NCBI GenBank assembly: GCA_021014945.1
Contig: MU266412.1
Coordinates: 44,236-108,235, forward strand
DNA length: 64,000 bases
Source of the DNA: Leucogyrophana mollusca
Taxonomy: Eukaryota; Basidiomycota; Agaricomycetes; Boletales
Direction: 5' to 3'
In this document: piece by piece, positions 22,385 to 34,803 of the stretch
How the letters are laid out: every line of letters starts with the position of its first letter
Position numbering within the stretch: position 1 is the stretch's first letter
Translations under genes and position numbers: made by a program
Notes under the pieces: model-generated
Database searches by the model: none
The model's input: the letters and a program-made list of their open reading frames with translations, nothing else
Told to the model about the DNA's origin: nothing

Positions 22385-25312
22385 TGATCTGGGTTCCGAT
22401 CAGTGGTTGTGCATACGGTCAGCGCGCTGCAATGTCAGCTTTCGACTCTTGCTCAATCACATCTAGTGTTCAGATAGCGACTGTCCACCGCGCGTCATGA
22501 TCCTCAGTAAGCTTTCAGACACTCTGGCAAAGAAAGGGAAAGCCATGGGTGGTATTCGCTCGAAGTATACCGCATCCCGTAGCATGTTTCATGTATCAAA
22601 TCACTCGTGTTGTCTAGCACTACCAATATCAGGCTATCGTGTATCATTTCCCCCGCTATAGGTGAAGATACGACTGTCAAGTTGCCCCATAGTATGGAGC
22701 TGCTAAAGGTATGGCGAAGTAAATAATAGTGACTTCCGGGGGTGATTGGTATCTCGGCCTCGCTAGCCTATGGAGGACCATCAGAAGGCTCAAACTCTGA
22801 AGCAGAAAGTTCCATTGGCTCGAAGTTTAGCGTGCGGCAGTGTTCTGAAGGGTAAGCAAGACTCGGTTGCGAAGCTTGAACACCCGTACATACATAAAAC
22901 TCCGCGAAAGGGACAAGAGAGACAGGTACAAGAGGGGGACAGATGCTCTCGTGGAGTATGTGCGGCAGCTGTTAGTTGTTTTTGAGCCGGCGGTGCCTCA
23001 GGCCTGCGCTACAGAATCAATAGCAGGAGACGATCGAGTTTAGTGACGTTCATCATGTTCAAGGGACTGTCCCCTGACATCAGACGGAAGCAGGCGCTAG
23101 GGAAAAAACTTCCTGTCCCTTGACGCTGAGAAGGAAGGCACTCGGATGGACCATCCACTGGGAAGAAGCGAATTCGCAATGATAAGGTAGTGACGAAACG
23201 AGTCCGGGACAGTTGTTCGAGCTTCTTTGGCACGAGACAGTGTTCCCAAGAGTGGGTGTGCGACCTTGTCATGCGCGTTAAGAATCTCGGAGAACATACC
23301 GCGGCGCAGAAGCAAGACGGATCAAATCTCGTCGATAACGAGGACAGCCGCGCAAAACCACGTGGATCGGGGTGATCCGCTGGGGGTGGGTCCAGGCCTG
23401 GCCAAGGGACGCAAAAAAGGTTTACTGTCAAGAGTGAATTTTAGCATCAACCTCACCTGCGAGTGACGAATATTTCCGTTCCCCCTGTGTGGTCTCACCA
23501 GCGTCCCCTTGACGTCAGACATCGAGTGTGAGCTTAATAAATGAAAAGATTGTGCACAAGTAGTAAGTACTGACCCTCAATCACTTAGCGTTCAGGGCAT
23601 AACAGCGACCTAGTACAGATATCGATGCCAAGGCGCGGCTAAGGAAGGCTATGTGGGTTATTTTGAGCGGGAAGAAGCTAGGACACCCAGGACACGCACC
23701 ACGAGAACTCCTTGAGGTTATAATCTAGGTCCAGGTCCCGAGAATCCTGACTGCGGGGAGGGCAAAGGGTGGGCTGAGAGAAGCCAAGAAGGAGCGAAAA
23801 GTACGGTACGTATTCGGATCTCAGAGCGTGCTAACATCCCTATCACGGAGACCCCAAGTATGATTGCATGAAGTGGGGATCTTTCCGAACGAGGTGTCTA
23901 TACTCGAAGCGTCTATAATCAACGCCATTTCTGGAACCGGGTAGGCAAACTTGCTCGGCCGGATTCTATGAGGGCTCTGGACCGACACTTATATTGAGGG
24001 GTTGGGTGGCAATTAGATACGATACAATGAAAGCCTAATGGATTGATGGCGAGCTGAGGTCCAGGCAGTCCACGGGTCGCTGGATGCCGACGACATCGCG
24101 GAGTCCTGTAATTAAAAGAAAAAAACCACAGAGCGCCGGTGGGTGGGATCAATGACGATCACTGCGCGATCAGCGGTGTTGAGCAGGATAGATTGGCGTT
24201 CCTTGCCAGGAGAGATCGGTGCGCTTCAGACGCCGCCTTGAAAGGAGGAATGTCTTGACTGTAGGGACAAGGGTCTGACATCGATACGTGTAGAATGATT
24301 TTTTCTTTGCGAAGCGCCGGAGGCGCCCATAGCACCGACAGAGAGTTGATGCCCCGTTGACATGATGTTCATCGATCGGGTGACTCGGTCAAAAGCCATG
24401 ACACGGGGCCTGAGCGAGGGAACTGAGAAGCGAGAAGGTTGCAGAAACCTAGATAACGTGAATTACCTACCAGGCACAGGAGGTGGCTTAATGTCCATTC
24501 TTGTCGTGAACAAGTTTTAAACGTACTCCCGGATGGTTGGTTCGAATTCATGACAGACCTTGGGCTTTGACCAGTGTACGTGCTCACTGAAATCACCTAT
24601 CGTGTCGGATATGGAGGTCTGTCGGAATCCGTAACCGAGGGACGCGGAAACATTTTCACTGCCTGGTGTCTTTGAAGTTGAGGTGCGTCACGGTCCAGGG
24701 AACCTTTCCAGATGAAGGACAAGGACTACTCCGCCGAAAACAGAACAAAGGCTCTGCGCACGAGAACGAGCGAGAACCAGAGCCCGTGTTCGTGTTTCGC
24801 CGAAGAAGAGCTGCGTGATATTTTTCGCTAGAAAGTTCGAGGCTGAATAGAACATGTGCTGGGGTTATCCCGGTGAGTGATGCATCATCGTGAATCGTGA
24901 TGGCCTCATTGCGCTCCGTGGGGATGGTAAAGCACAGGAATAGTATTAAGGTCCAGGTACAGCGGAAGTAAGATACTCTGTCAGTCAGTGGAGATTGTAC
25001 ACCGCTCGTCCATCTCATTCCGGGTGGAAAAGCGATCCCTGACATTTGTTGACGTTGGACTGACAAGAGGAAGTGTCCAGATTAGGAAGGTCGGTACTCC
25101 ACACGAAGGATTATTTGAACGGCCAGGTCAACCGCCCCAGCAGCTCCCATTCCTCCTAACCATCGCTCCACTTCCACAGTCCGCCAGCCCAACCAATAAC
25201 ACAATCTTCCCCGACGATGATCTGCTCGTTGCTTTTCTAATCACCAGCAGTTTTTTTAACACCAGTTTAACACCAGACCCCGTCCCCAGCCTCACAAAGC
25301 TTATATCGCGTC
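22385..25312. other. 2.9 kb without a supported gene
   Basis: Many overlapping short frames occur on both strands; the minus-strand cluster at 23009-23522 has three competing frames and no recognisable domain. It could be a decayed gene or noise. The last 250 bp should hold the promoter of the phosphatase gene. Confidence 0.35.
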
Positions 25313-26104
25313 ATGATCCGCTTCGAGGGCATGCCCCCAGAGGTCATGGAGGCAATGTGCACGCCAATGCACCAGATCCTCCCCACCGCACCTCCGCCCC
25401 AGTCCTCTCAGCCCACACAATCAACCCCCGCCATCCCTTCCCCGACACAACCAGGCTCTCTCTTCCTTGGCTCGATATCTGCGACAATGGACCGCGACCT
25501 CCTCCGTGCAAACCATATCACATATCTCGTCCAAGTCCTCGACGTACCTTGGCTCCCTATCTCAGAGAAAGACGGGTTCCGCTGCCTCCGTATCGACATC
25601 CTTGATAAACCTACAGCAGATCTCCGTCCCCACCTCGAGGGCGCCTGTCAATATATCGCTAGTGCACTCCAGAGTGGAAATAACGTGCTGGTTCACTGTC
25701 AGCAGGTACGTCTCCTGAGCTCGCCCGTTTTTCAACCACTAATTATACCTCCACCCCACCTCCACTCCGTCTAGGGCGTCTCCCGCTCCCCCGCAATCGT
25801 CATTGCTTACCTCATACACAACCTCGGCATGTCATACGACCAAGCCCATGCGCTCGTAAAACGCCGTAGGCCGTGCATAAACCCAAATCCCGGATTCGTC
25901 GCCGCACTGCGTGCGTGGGAGGGCAAGTGGCGAGCTTCAGCTCCCGCATCGCTGCCTCATATGAGGAGAGCGAATACATCGTATAGCGGGTCTGGCGGTA
26001 CGCAGACGACCGTGCCTAACGGATATACTGCACCACAACTTTCAAGAGGCGTGAGCTACGCAGGGTCCTCTAGCAGTGCAACCGGCAGTTCCGCAACACG
26101 TTGA
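25313..26104 (+). CDS. Dual-specificity protein phosphatase, 240 aa
   Basis: Exons 25313-25705 and 25775-26104 are separated by a 69-nt GT..AG intron in phase 0. The intron splits the active-site loop: VLVHCQQ | GVSRSPAIVIAYLI gives the HC-X5-R signature (HCQQGVSRS). Upstream elements fit the DSP fold (SLFLGSISATMDRDLLRANH, ITYLVQVLDV, FRCLRIDILDKPTADL), and YLIHNLGMSYDQAHALVKRR follows the loop. The Ser/Thr/Gly-rich C-terminal tail is probably disordered. It should dephosphorylate Tyr/Ser/Thr residues, perhaps on MAP kinases; the substrate is not deducible. Translation could begin at the second Met (MPPEVM). Confidence 0.9.
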
Positions 26105-26857
26105 ACGTCCCTAGCTCTTCGCGCACCTCAGAATGCCTAGCGTTTCGATTCTCATCTACACGGACCATCACTCGCACATCGTCGGTCGCACCCACGGAAA
26201 CCATCACACAGGTCAAAACCCTTCCGACCACATACATTCATTTCTACATCCCCTCATCAACATTAGATATATACTTCGCCATTGCGGTCGTCACCCTGCG
26301 TTTTGTATTTTACTATTGCTCTTCACGCATGTACAGCTGTGTTCTGCATTGTTGCTTTCACTACCTGCATTCGTATCTGCAATTTCTTGGTTGCCTTGCT
26401 CGCTGACACCCCTTCGTCATACGGTACATACATACGGATTCTGTACGGGCGGAGGACTCGCTCCACGATTGACGCCATACCCCCAGTTGTCGTCATACCC
26501 CCTGATTATCCTCCCCTACACACTCGATATTTATTTTGGGCATTTTAGTCGTAAGGGTATTATATATATAATTTGTCGCTGGAATTCTTGGGTTTTCTGT
26601 ACAACATCAATAGTAGATGGGTTCCCTGACTACTCGTAACTACGTAGCTCGAGCGGGCACTATGGCGAATCTGCATCTAAAGTGAAATACATCATCTGCG
26701 ACAAACTTGAGAAACAGACGCGGACGAAAAGAAATGTGGCCAGGGCGCCGCCTACGATAGGAATGTCCAGATAGGCAGGGGTGCCTTGTCTGCAACGAAA
26801 CCATGCTCAAAGATATCTCCAGTGCGCCACGATATAGAGGCACATAATTTACCCACG
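26105..26857. other. Convergent intergenic region
   Basis: T/C-rich 3' flanks of the phosphatase and of the minus-strand F-box gene. There is no domain signal. Confidence 0.4.
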
Positions 26858-28384
26858 TCATTCTGAATCTGACGCCGACTCAGTTGCGTCAACTGCCTCG
26901 ACCGAGAACAGAGACGTCACCCTATTATGGTCTTCTAGTCGAACATCAACATGTTTTTGCAGCTTCTTGACATGACGCGGGAAGGCAGGATAGCAATACC
27001 ATACTGGGACGTGCAACTGGACGTGCAAAGAGAGCCTCCTTGTTCTCCGGGTCTTTAACCACCGATGGATGGGGAGGAGACAACTGTCCGGAAGGTACGT
27101 GAGATCGAGGGCCTCGAGATACGGCCAAATCTCGACTCCGCTCCGGAGCGCGAGGAGCTCTTCAAGCGCAGAAGCAAAACCTCCGATGACGCTGCCACCC
27201 AGCGTAACGTGAGTGACCAATGGAAACGCTTTGATAAGCGACCCAGCATATTCGGTCTCCCTGCTCACTTTGTCACAAATGACGAGCGTGCGAACTTTGG
27301 TGAAGCGAGGAGAGGCGTCCTTGGTGAAGAAGACGCGAGATACAGCATCTTCGGTCCAGTACATCTTCAAATGCTGGAGTTCGAGGTGGCGCAGGGAAGG
27401 AGCTGATAGCGTGTCGATGACTTTGAGTGCGTGGCAGTCAAAGTTGGCGTATGAACCACCGTTAAGGGTGAGTTTTTGGAGGAATGGGAGCTCGATGGCT
27501 GTAACCATCTCATTGGCGTCGAAGACTTGGCCGATAAACGTGAGGGTGATAATATTCGGCGAGGCAGATAGTAATTGCCTAAAGCCTATATGGGTGTCGT
27601 TCTTGCGATTGTCAATCGTCAGGGTTGTCAGCGCGGTGAAGCTGCATGATGAGGGGATGGAGGAAGATGTGTCGAACACTCGAAACAAAGTCGATAAAAC
27701 AGGGGTCCCTGACTTTGACACGTTGAGGGTACGAATACGGTGCACAAAGGGCAGAAGTGCATCGACAACAGTATGAGATACGTGACGGTCCGCGGAGGAA
27801 CACTCATAGTATGATTGTGCAACAGGTATAGTGTGCGCCCAGTCTCTGATGTCGACGTTCACCAACATATTGGCAGACCTGCGAAGGTAAGTCTCAAAGA
27901 ATTCGAGATGGTGCTGCGTACGCGGCGTAAGAAGAATTTGAGTCCAAAGCGATGGTGCATTGACGGCGAGGTTTCGCCAGTGGGACGCCGTGTGAGATAT
28001 GGTAATTTCAGGGTGGGCTAAGTCGCAGTGATCACCCTCTGATGAGAGCTGAACAAAGGTCTCGAATATGATCAAGAGCACCTCGTTTGGAAGGTGGGAT
28101 ACGGGTGCCAGGCTATTCAGCGTCCTTCTCCATAACACGCATTTTAGTGCGAGGGAACCTCCGATTTCCTTCGGGGAGGCTTGGACGTTTTGAAAGCGAC
28201 TCGAGAGCTCCTCCAGCCTGTCTCGCCTGAGTCCTTCGCTTCGGAGTTTGTTTACACGAACCTCCGCACAATCGTTGGAAAATGCCATAAAACGTGGTTT
28301 TATCGGTTTGGGCGTTGGTTCAGAGTCTAAGAAAGAAGGAGCTGCAGTAAGCAGGGAGTCATCACCCGAATTGAATGTAGTCAC
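26858..28384 (-). CDS. F-box domain protein, 508 aa
   Basis: Intronless minus-strand frame from ATG 28384 to the stop at 26858. It has an N-terminal helical region, an F-box-like motif (APVSHLPNEVLLIIFETFVQ, then ISHTASHWRNLAVNAPSLWT) and Leu-rich repeats (LRHLELQHLKMYWTEDAVSR, FPRHVKKLQKHVDVRLEDHN). It is paralogous to the gene at 20921-22384 but clearly diverged, with an acidic Ser-rich tail. It is presumably an SCF adaptor with unknown target. Confidence 0.85.
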   Translation of the reverse strand: MTTFNSGDDSLLTAAPSFLDSEPTPKPIKPRFMAFSNDCAEVRVNKLRSEGLRRDRLEELSSRFQNVQASPKEIGGSLALKCVLWRRTLNSLAPVSHLPNEVLLIIFETFVQLSSEGDHCDLAHPEITISHTASHWRNLAVNAPSLWTQILLTPRTQHHLEFFETYLRRSANMLVNVDIRDWAHTIPVAQSYYECSSADRHVSHTVVDALLPFVHRIRTLNVSKSGTPVLSTLFRVFDTSSSIPSSCSFTALTTLTIDNRKNDTHIGFRQLLSASPNIITLTFIGQVFDANEMVTAIELPFLQKLTLNGGSYANFDCHALKVIDTLSAPSLRHLELQHLKMYWTEDAVSRVFFTKDASPRFTKVRTLVICDKVSRETEYAGSLIKAFPLVTHVTLGGSVIGGFASALEELLALRSGVEIWPYLEALDLTYLPDSCLLPIHRWLKTRRTRRLSLHVQLHVPVWYCYPAFPRHVKKLQKHVDVRLEDHNRVTSLFSVEAVDATESASDSE

Positions 28385-28833
28385 CTAATATCGTACCCTA
28401 CGTTCAAAAGGAAATGAGCTCCTGAAAACGATGATGATACCTTTAGCATTGAGCTCTATTTATTTCAAGAGACAGAAAGAGGCTGTCCAAACATCCACGC
28501 CGTTAACGCGTTGTAAAATTATTGAAATAGCACGGACCTTTGTACGACCATCCATTCTGATTCTTTGACATCCGTACGTCACAATTATGGAGGCTAGCTC
28601 GGAATGTGACACGTCCCGCGACTCGTGTGCGAAGTGGTCTGCTGATGCCGGCCGCGGGTCTTGCGACCACAGACCTTCTGTGTCATCCTAAGTAGGTACT
28701 CCGTTAGTTTGTTTAGTGTTGGAGTTTCAGAAGCACGAAGCCGGGGATCACGATGTCATATAATATGAGGCAGGTCCCTGGTCTCCTCAAATCCGCGAAG
28801 CCATTGCGGATTTGAAGGTACCTATCCTGAAGC
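28385..28833. other. Intergenic, no feature seen
   Basis: Upstream flank of the minus-strand F-box gene. No reading frame or repeat was recognised. Confidence 0.4.
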
Positions 28834-31800
28834 GAGCGTGGAAGTGGAAGGTGGGACGAGTCGCCAGACCAGTTCTGCGACATCCCTATGAGAGAATTGA
28901 TCATAGATAGTCCGAACACGTCGTGTCACACTAGGCTTACTGAGCTAATCCATGCGGCATCCACATTGTACAACGCGTGGGCTAGATTTGAGCAAGTTGC
29001 AAGTACTGTTTCAACGCTCAGGCCTGGATATCACGAGCTTGAACGTGGTAGCTGCTCTTGTTTTTACGTGCAAAGGCGCTGTGCAAGAGACAGAGCTCAT
29101 CAACGATCAAACTTCAAGGAACATCGATGAGGGAGTCGGAAGGAATAAGCGCCGGGACTCCCACACGACTCCGAGGTGGCACGCCTGCCTTCGCACGACT
29201 TCGACTTGATCAACGACAACTCCGTGATTTCTAGTATAACCGGCCGCAGTGCAATACTCTCCCATAGGCAGATTTTCGGGTATCGATGGGCATTCCTTCT
29301 CGATAGTGGGCGGTCGGAGTACTAGGAGTGCTGGCACACGACCATGGGTGTATGGGTTATGTGAAGCAGGCGGAAGTAGTGGTCAAGGGATTGGTGACTT
29401 TTCTGCTCGCGACGGAATACATGCTGGCCATTGCCGCCACGGCGCCCCGCGACAGGGCTATCATAATCATCTCCCACTGTGACTTAAAATATTTGAATCA
29501 AAGATTCAAAATCCAAGTCACCCGGATTCCACGATCAGCTTCGTTCGATGTCGGTGCTGTGCCAGATGCGAGCGCTGTGCAGACAAAGAAATTCGCTACT
29601 GTCAATGGAGCCAGACTAATGCGGCCACCGGCGAAGCCTAAGCCTCTGTTCCTGTAGCTGCATGTGGGGACGAGATATCATCATATTTACATCAAGTGTG
29701 CGTCGGTTTAACATACATCCGTAACTTTGTTTCTGATCGAGATAACGCAGCAGTTGATCAACCTTAGAATGACATGAAACACGCATCGGAGAAATCAGCT
29801 ATGTCCAATGGTGATAAGTATTTATGCTCTGCACCGTCGGACGGTTGGTGGATAACCCCTAACCACCTCCCAGAGTTTCGACATGAGCGGCACAGACGTA
29901 CTCGTTTCCGCGTATAGTCTTCAGACCAGCAAGGTGCTCCCTTGTCTATCAGTATCAGCGCTGAAGCCCGTGACTGACTACATTTTGGCAGTACTGCAGA
30001 GGTACGAGGTTCCTCCACCAATCGACTGCAGGTTTAGACTCAGTTATCTCAAGTTGCACCTGCCGCCCTGTGGGTAAGTGGCCTTCAATCATTTGCTCCT
30101 GATTTCATTCAACGAAAGCGATTCGGAAGGCATTAGACTACTGCTTAACGTTTGACGATGAGGTTAGTCCCGCCAATCTGCCTACGACTACATCTAACCC
30201 TTTGTTCGTAATCTGCAAGATACGTTTTATGCAAAGAAAGGGCCGCCTGAGTGTGGCCCGTGTTTTATTCATCGTCACCCGCTATCTGCCCCTCGCGGCG
30301 CTCTTCGTTTCAACATATGGTACGCAATCCTACTTGAGTTTACCATAGTGGCATTCATGTGAAGTGACAAGGGACCCTGACGCACGTGGAGAAACACGGG
30401 ACGGTAGTGAATTTCGTCCCTATCCCATTATTTTTGGCTAATGTTGGTCAAGTGCCTTGCCCTATACAAGGCATCTGGAAGTAAGTTTGCTGCAGCAGTG
30501 TTACGTGTGTTGTGTCAATCTCAAAACAACTACTTAGTCATCTTTTGCCTTACCATGATGGCAGCGGAAGGTTGGAGCTTCCCCCACACACCTACCAGGA
30601 TCGATAGGCTGATCATACAAACATGTGCAAGGACTTCTTTTCATTCGTCAGCGTGCACTCTGGCTCGACAGTAAGAAGGCACTCGTTTTCTTAGCCTCTA
30701 TATACTCGGTGAGATCACTTTCATCAACGAACGCTACGCGCTTATATTGTATCAAAGGCGCTCTTGGTGTCTGTCACCGTCATAGCAATCTATGCTGTTG
30801 TATTCTTGAATTTAGGCGGGTCCCACCACTGACATTGTTGCGCAATTCGTAATAGTATACCCCCTAGATGTCGTGCTGAGCCTACCCACCTCGGACTGCC
30901 TGACGTCGACGACATTGAATACCTTTACGGTCGGTGTAATGTCCGGAATAGCCTTCTTCGAGTTAGGTGAGGTCTCGCATCCCTTCGTAGTATTCTTTAC
31001 CCACAACTGAGTGTGCTCCTGTAGTCGTGTTATGCATGACCCTTCTGTGGGGGTATCTTTCAAACGTTACCGACTTTCCGAACATCAGTCGCCTCACCAA
31101 TACACTTTGCCAAGGCAATATAGTGCATGCGCTCGCTTTGCTTTGTAACTATCTAACGTATGTCACCCGGAGCGATGACCATCTGACCTGTCCCCGTGTA
31201 CCCAGCATTCACAGTGGGCAACATTGTCGTTATAGCATCTGCAGTAAGTTGTTATGGTACGCATATGTCACAAATCTGACATCGAGGTTCTTCCAAGCCC
31301 CGCAGTGGCTGGAGCGAATCCCTAGACACGTGAGCGGCCATTATTTACTAATCCCTGGGATGCCTCAGAACGATTCAATTCGCAGGTTTCAAGTGGTTGT
31401 GCACAGCATCATGGCGTCGCGCATCCTTTTCAGTCTTCGCAATGCTGGAGATATGGATGTCGAGGTTGAAGTCATGTCACTTTCGGCGTCGCAGAGCGTT
31501 CCATTAGAAAACGCGAATAGCGGCTGCGCATGAATGACTTGGCCAATGTGTTCCCAGAAGGATCCTATTCTGTTTGTTCTTTACACTGGAGCTCTACTTT
31601 TCAAGGGATAGGACTAGATTCTCCCCTTTTACTCCGTACATTGCTGGTACAAAAGCATCGATGTTGGAGCTCTGTGCAGCCCCGTGGCGTCAGGACCTGG
31701 GCTGTCGGCCTGCAGCTGATGGCTCGTCTTAATTTGTAAGTGTGCACATGTAACGATGAAGGAATCAGAGGAGACAGTAAAGATCAGGTTCGTGGCGGAA

Positions 31801-31970
31801 ACCAACTCGCTTTCGCCAGCAGGTATGCTTACGGGAGTATTTACTATACACCAAGTTCTCTGTATCCACGGGACTCCGGGGCCATATTATATTGGAGCTC
31901 CCATGCAACCAAGTGCAACGGCAGGACCAATGCTGAAAGCGGGGGTGGATGCGGGTCAGACTGACTGGTC
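28834..31970. repeat. Tandem segmental duplication, unit 1
   Basis: Unit 1 starts at gcgtggaagtggaagg and ends where that sequence recurs at about 31972. It contains a non-coding 5' part, a DUF6533 gene and a 3' tail with ccatattatattggagctcc. Relative to unit 2 it has about 0.4 kb more sequence between the 5' block and the start codon. Confidence 0.85.
29883..31533 (+). CDS. DUF6533 multi-span membrane protein, copy A (exons approximate)
   Basis: Start (MSGTDV) and stop are inferred and several internal splice sites are unresolved. Recognisable pieces in order are TQLSQVAPAALW, then LDYCLTFDDE, the DUF6533 core RFMQRKGRLSVARVLFIVTR followed by YLPLAAL, then LLFIRQRALWLDSKKALVFL, ALLVSVTVIAIYAVVF, GNIVHALALLCNYLTYVT and the C-terminal RFQVVVHSIMASRILFSL. 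These match the usual seven-helix architecture of this basidiomycete family of unknown function. Good introns include 30073-30144 and one starting at GTTAGT after FDDE. Copy B has the same order. In the TQLSQVAPAALW segment the two copies differ only at synonymous sites, which supports coding constraint. Confidence 0.65.
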
Positions 31971-34735
31971 GAGCGTGGAAGTGGAAGGACGAGGCCTGCA
32001 GTCACCAGATCGGTTCTGTGACATCCCTATGAAAGAATTGATCATAGATGGTCCGAACACGATACCAGACTAGGCTTACTAAGCTGATTCATGCGGCATC
32101 CACATTGTACAACACGTGGACTCGATCTGACTGAGTTGCACACACCACTCGACTTGAGCTTGATCATCGGCAACTCCGTAATTGCCGACGGCCAACCCCA
32201 GGACTTTGCAGTCGTTTCGGTAGGTTATGTGGAGCAGGCGGAGGTTGTGGTCAAGAGACTGGTGATTTTTCTCCTCGTGACAGAATACACACTAATACAC
32301 ACTCCATGGCATAGCCATTGCTGCCAGTGCACGCCCCACAACAGGACCATCAAATGATCATCTTCCACTGTGACATAAAACATCTTGAATCAAAGTCACA
32401 AGTCCCCAGGTTCCACGACTTGCTACTTCGTTTGATGTCGGCGTCTGTCGGCGTTGTGCCAGATACGAGCGCTGTGCAGACAAGGATATTTGCTACTATC
32501 TATGGAGCCAGACTACTGCGGCTACTGTGGAGCAAGCCTGTAGCTGATGCAGTGAGGTGTCCAATGGTCATAAGTATCTATGCTCTGCACCATCAGAAGG
32601 TAACCATCTCCCAAAGTTTCGTTGAACATGAGCGGCATGGATGTCCCCGTTTCCGCATCTAGTCTTCAGACCAACAAGGTGCTCCCGTGTCTACGAGCCC
32701 AGAAATCCCTGACTGACTACATTTTGGCAGTATTGCAGAGGTATGAGAATCTTCCACCAACCGAGTGCAGGTTTAGACTCAATTGTCTCAAGTTGCGCCT
32801 GCTGCCCTATGGGTAAGTGATCCCCAGCGATTTGCCCCCGATTTGATTCAACGGAAGCGATTGGAAAGGGACTAGACTATTGCTTGATGTTTGATGATGA
32901 GGTTAGTCCCGCCGTTCTACCTACAATTACTTCTTACCCTTTGTTCGGAATCTGCAAGATACACTTTATGCAAAGAAAGGGTCGTCTGAACGTTGCCCAC
33001 GTTTTATTCGTTGTCACCCGCTATCTACCCCTTACGGCGCTCTTTGTTTCGATATATGGTATGGAATCTCATTCGAGTTTACCGTAGTGGCGTTCATGCG
33101 AAGTGACAAGGGACCTTGACGCACGTGGAGGAACACGAGATGGTATTGAATCTTGTCCCTATCCCATCATTTTTGGCTAACGTCGGGCAAGTGCGTCACC
33201 CTATGCAAGGCATCTGCAGGTGAATTTGCTGTAGCACTGTTACGTGTATTGTGTCAACCTTCAATCAACTTCTCAGCCCTCTCTTGCCTTCCCATGATGG
33301 CAGCGGAAGGTTGGAGCCGCCCCCATACACCTATCAGGATTGACGGCTGATCGTACGAACATGTGCAAGGACTTCTTTTCGTTCGTCAGCGTGCACTTTG
33401 GCTCGACAACAAGAAGGCACTCGTTTTCTTAGCCTCTACATACTCGGTAAGACCAATTTTCATTAACGAACGCTACACATCTAAAATATACTAAAGGCGC
33501 TCTTGGTGTTTCTCACCGTCTCAATGACTTATGCTTGCGTATTCTGGAAAATAGGCAGGTCCCACCATTGTCATCGCTGCGCAACTTTTAGTCATATAAC
33601 CCCTAGATATCGTGTTGAGCCTACCCACCTTGGACTGCCTGACATCGACATCAACGATATTGAATGACTTTACGATCGGTATAATGTCCGGAATAGCCTT
33701 CTTTGAGTTAGGTGAGATCTCGCATCCCTTCGTGATATTCCTCACCCACGACTGAGTATGCTCCTGTAGTCGTGTTATGCATGACCCTTCTGTGGGGGTA
33801 CCTTTCAAATGTTACCGACTTCCCGAACATCAGCCGCCTCATCAATACATTTTGTCAAGGCAATATAATGCATGCACTCGCTTTGCTTTGTAACTATCAA
33901 ATGTATGTCATTTGGAGCGATGTCCATCTGACTGTCTCTGTGTACCCAGCATTCACAACGAGCAACATTGTCTTTATAGCAGCTGCGGTAAGTTAGTTTG
34001 ATATGGCTATTTCAAATTTCTGACATCGATATTCTCCCAAGCCCCACAGTGGATTGAGCGGGTCCCTAGACATGTGAGTGGCTATTATTTAATAATTCCT
34101 GGGATGCCTTAGATCAATTCAACTGGCAGGTTTCAAGTGGTTGTACACAGCGTCATGGCGTCGCGCATCCTTTTTAGTCTTCGCAATGCTAGCGATATGG
34201 ATGGCGAGGTTGAAGCTATGTCACTTTCGGCGTCACAGTGCGCTCCATTAGTATTTGCCGAACACGCGAATAGCGGCTGCACATGAATGACTTAATGTGT
34301 TCCCTGAAGGATCTCATTCTGTCTGTTCTTTACACTGGAATTGTACTCTTCGAAGGATATGGCTGGACTCTCCTCTTCTAGTTCGTATATTTCTAGGACT
34401 CTCCCGAAGGAAACCATCGATATTGGAGCTCTGTGCTAACGGATGCTCGAGTCTGTCTCGGGAAGACGAGCTCCATGCAGCCCCGTCGCGTCAGGACCTG
34501 GGCTGTCGACCTGAAGCTGATGGATCGCCTTCATTTGTAAGTGCACACACGTAACGATAAAGGAATCCGAAGAGGCAGTAAAGGGGTCCGTGGCGGAAAC
34601 CGACTCGCTTTCCGCGCAGGTTTAGAGTTCTCGATATCCAGGGGACTCCGTGGGCCATATTATATTGGAGCTCTCATGCAGTCCGATGCAACGGCAGGAG
34701 CTGTGCCAAAAGCGGGGGTGGATGAGGGTCGGACT
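31971..34735. repeat. Tandem segmental duplication, unit 2
   Basis: Direct repeat of unit 1. Start codons lie 2,745 bp apart and stops 2,753 bp apart. Homology runs from gagcgtggaagtggaag at 31971 through the tail word ccatattatattggagctc near 34654. Divergence is scattered, so the duplication is not very recent. Confidence 0.85.
32628..34286 (+). CDS. DUF6533 multi-span membrane protein, copy B (exons approximate)
   Basis: Paralogue of copy A in the second duplication unit; ATG at 32628 (MSGMDV) and TGA at 34284-34286. Pieces in order are TQLSQVAPAALW, LDYCLMFDDE, HFMQRKGRLNVAHVLFVVTR, YLPLTALFVSIY, LSCLPMMAAEG, LLFVRQRALWLDNKKALVFL, NIMHALALLCNYQMYVIWS and the C-terminal RFQVVVHSVMASRILFSL. 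The same GTTAGT intron follows FDDE. Some splice positions are unresolved, so partial decay in one copy cannot be excluded. Function is unknown; the fold suggests a membrane sensor or anchor. Confidence 0.62.
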
Positions 34736-34803
34736 GAAGATGCGTGGCGGATGTATGATCTTGGTGTGTTGTACATATGTCGAACTAGAAATAACTCCTG
34801 TCA

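Noticed and set aside
23009..23522. Minus-strand coding cluster
   Set aside because: Three overlapping frames compete, no motif or splice model links them, and no family is recognisable.
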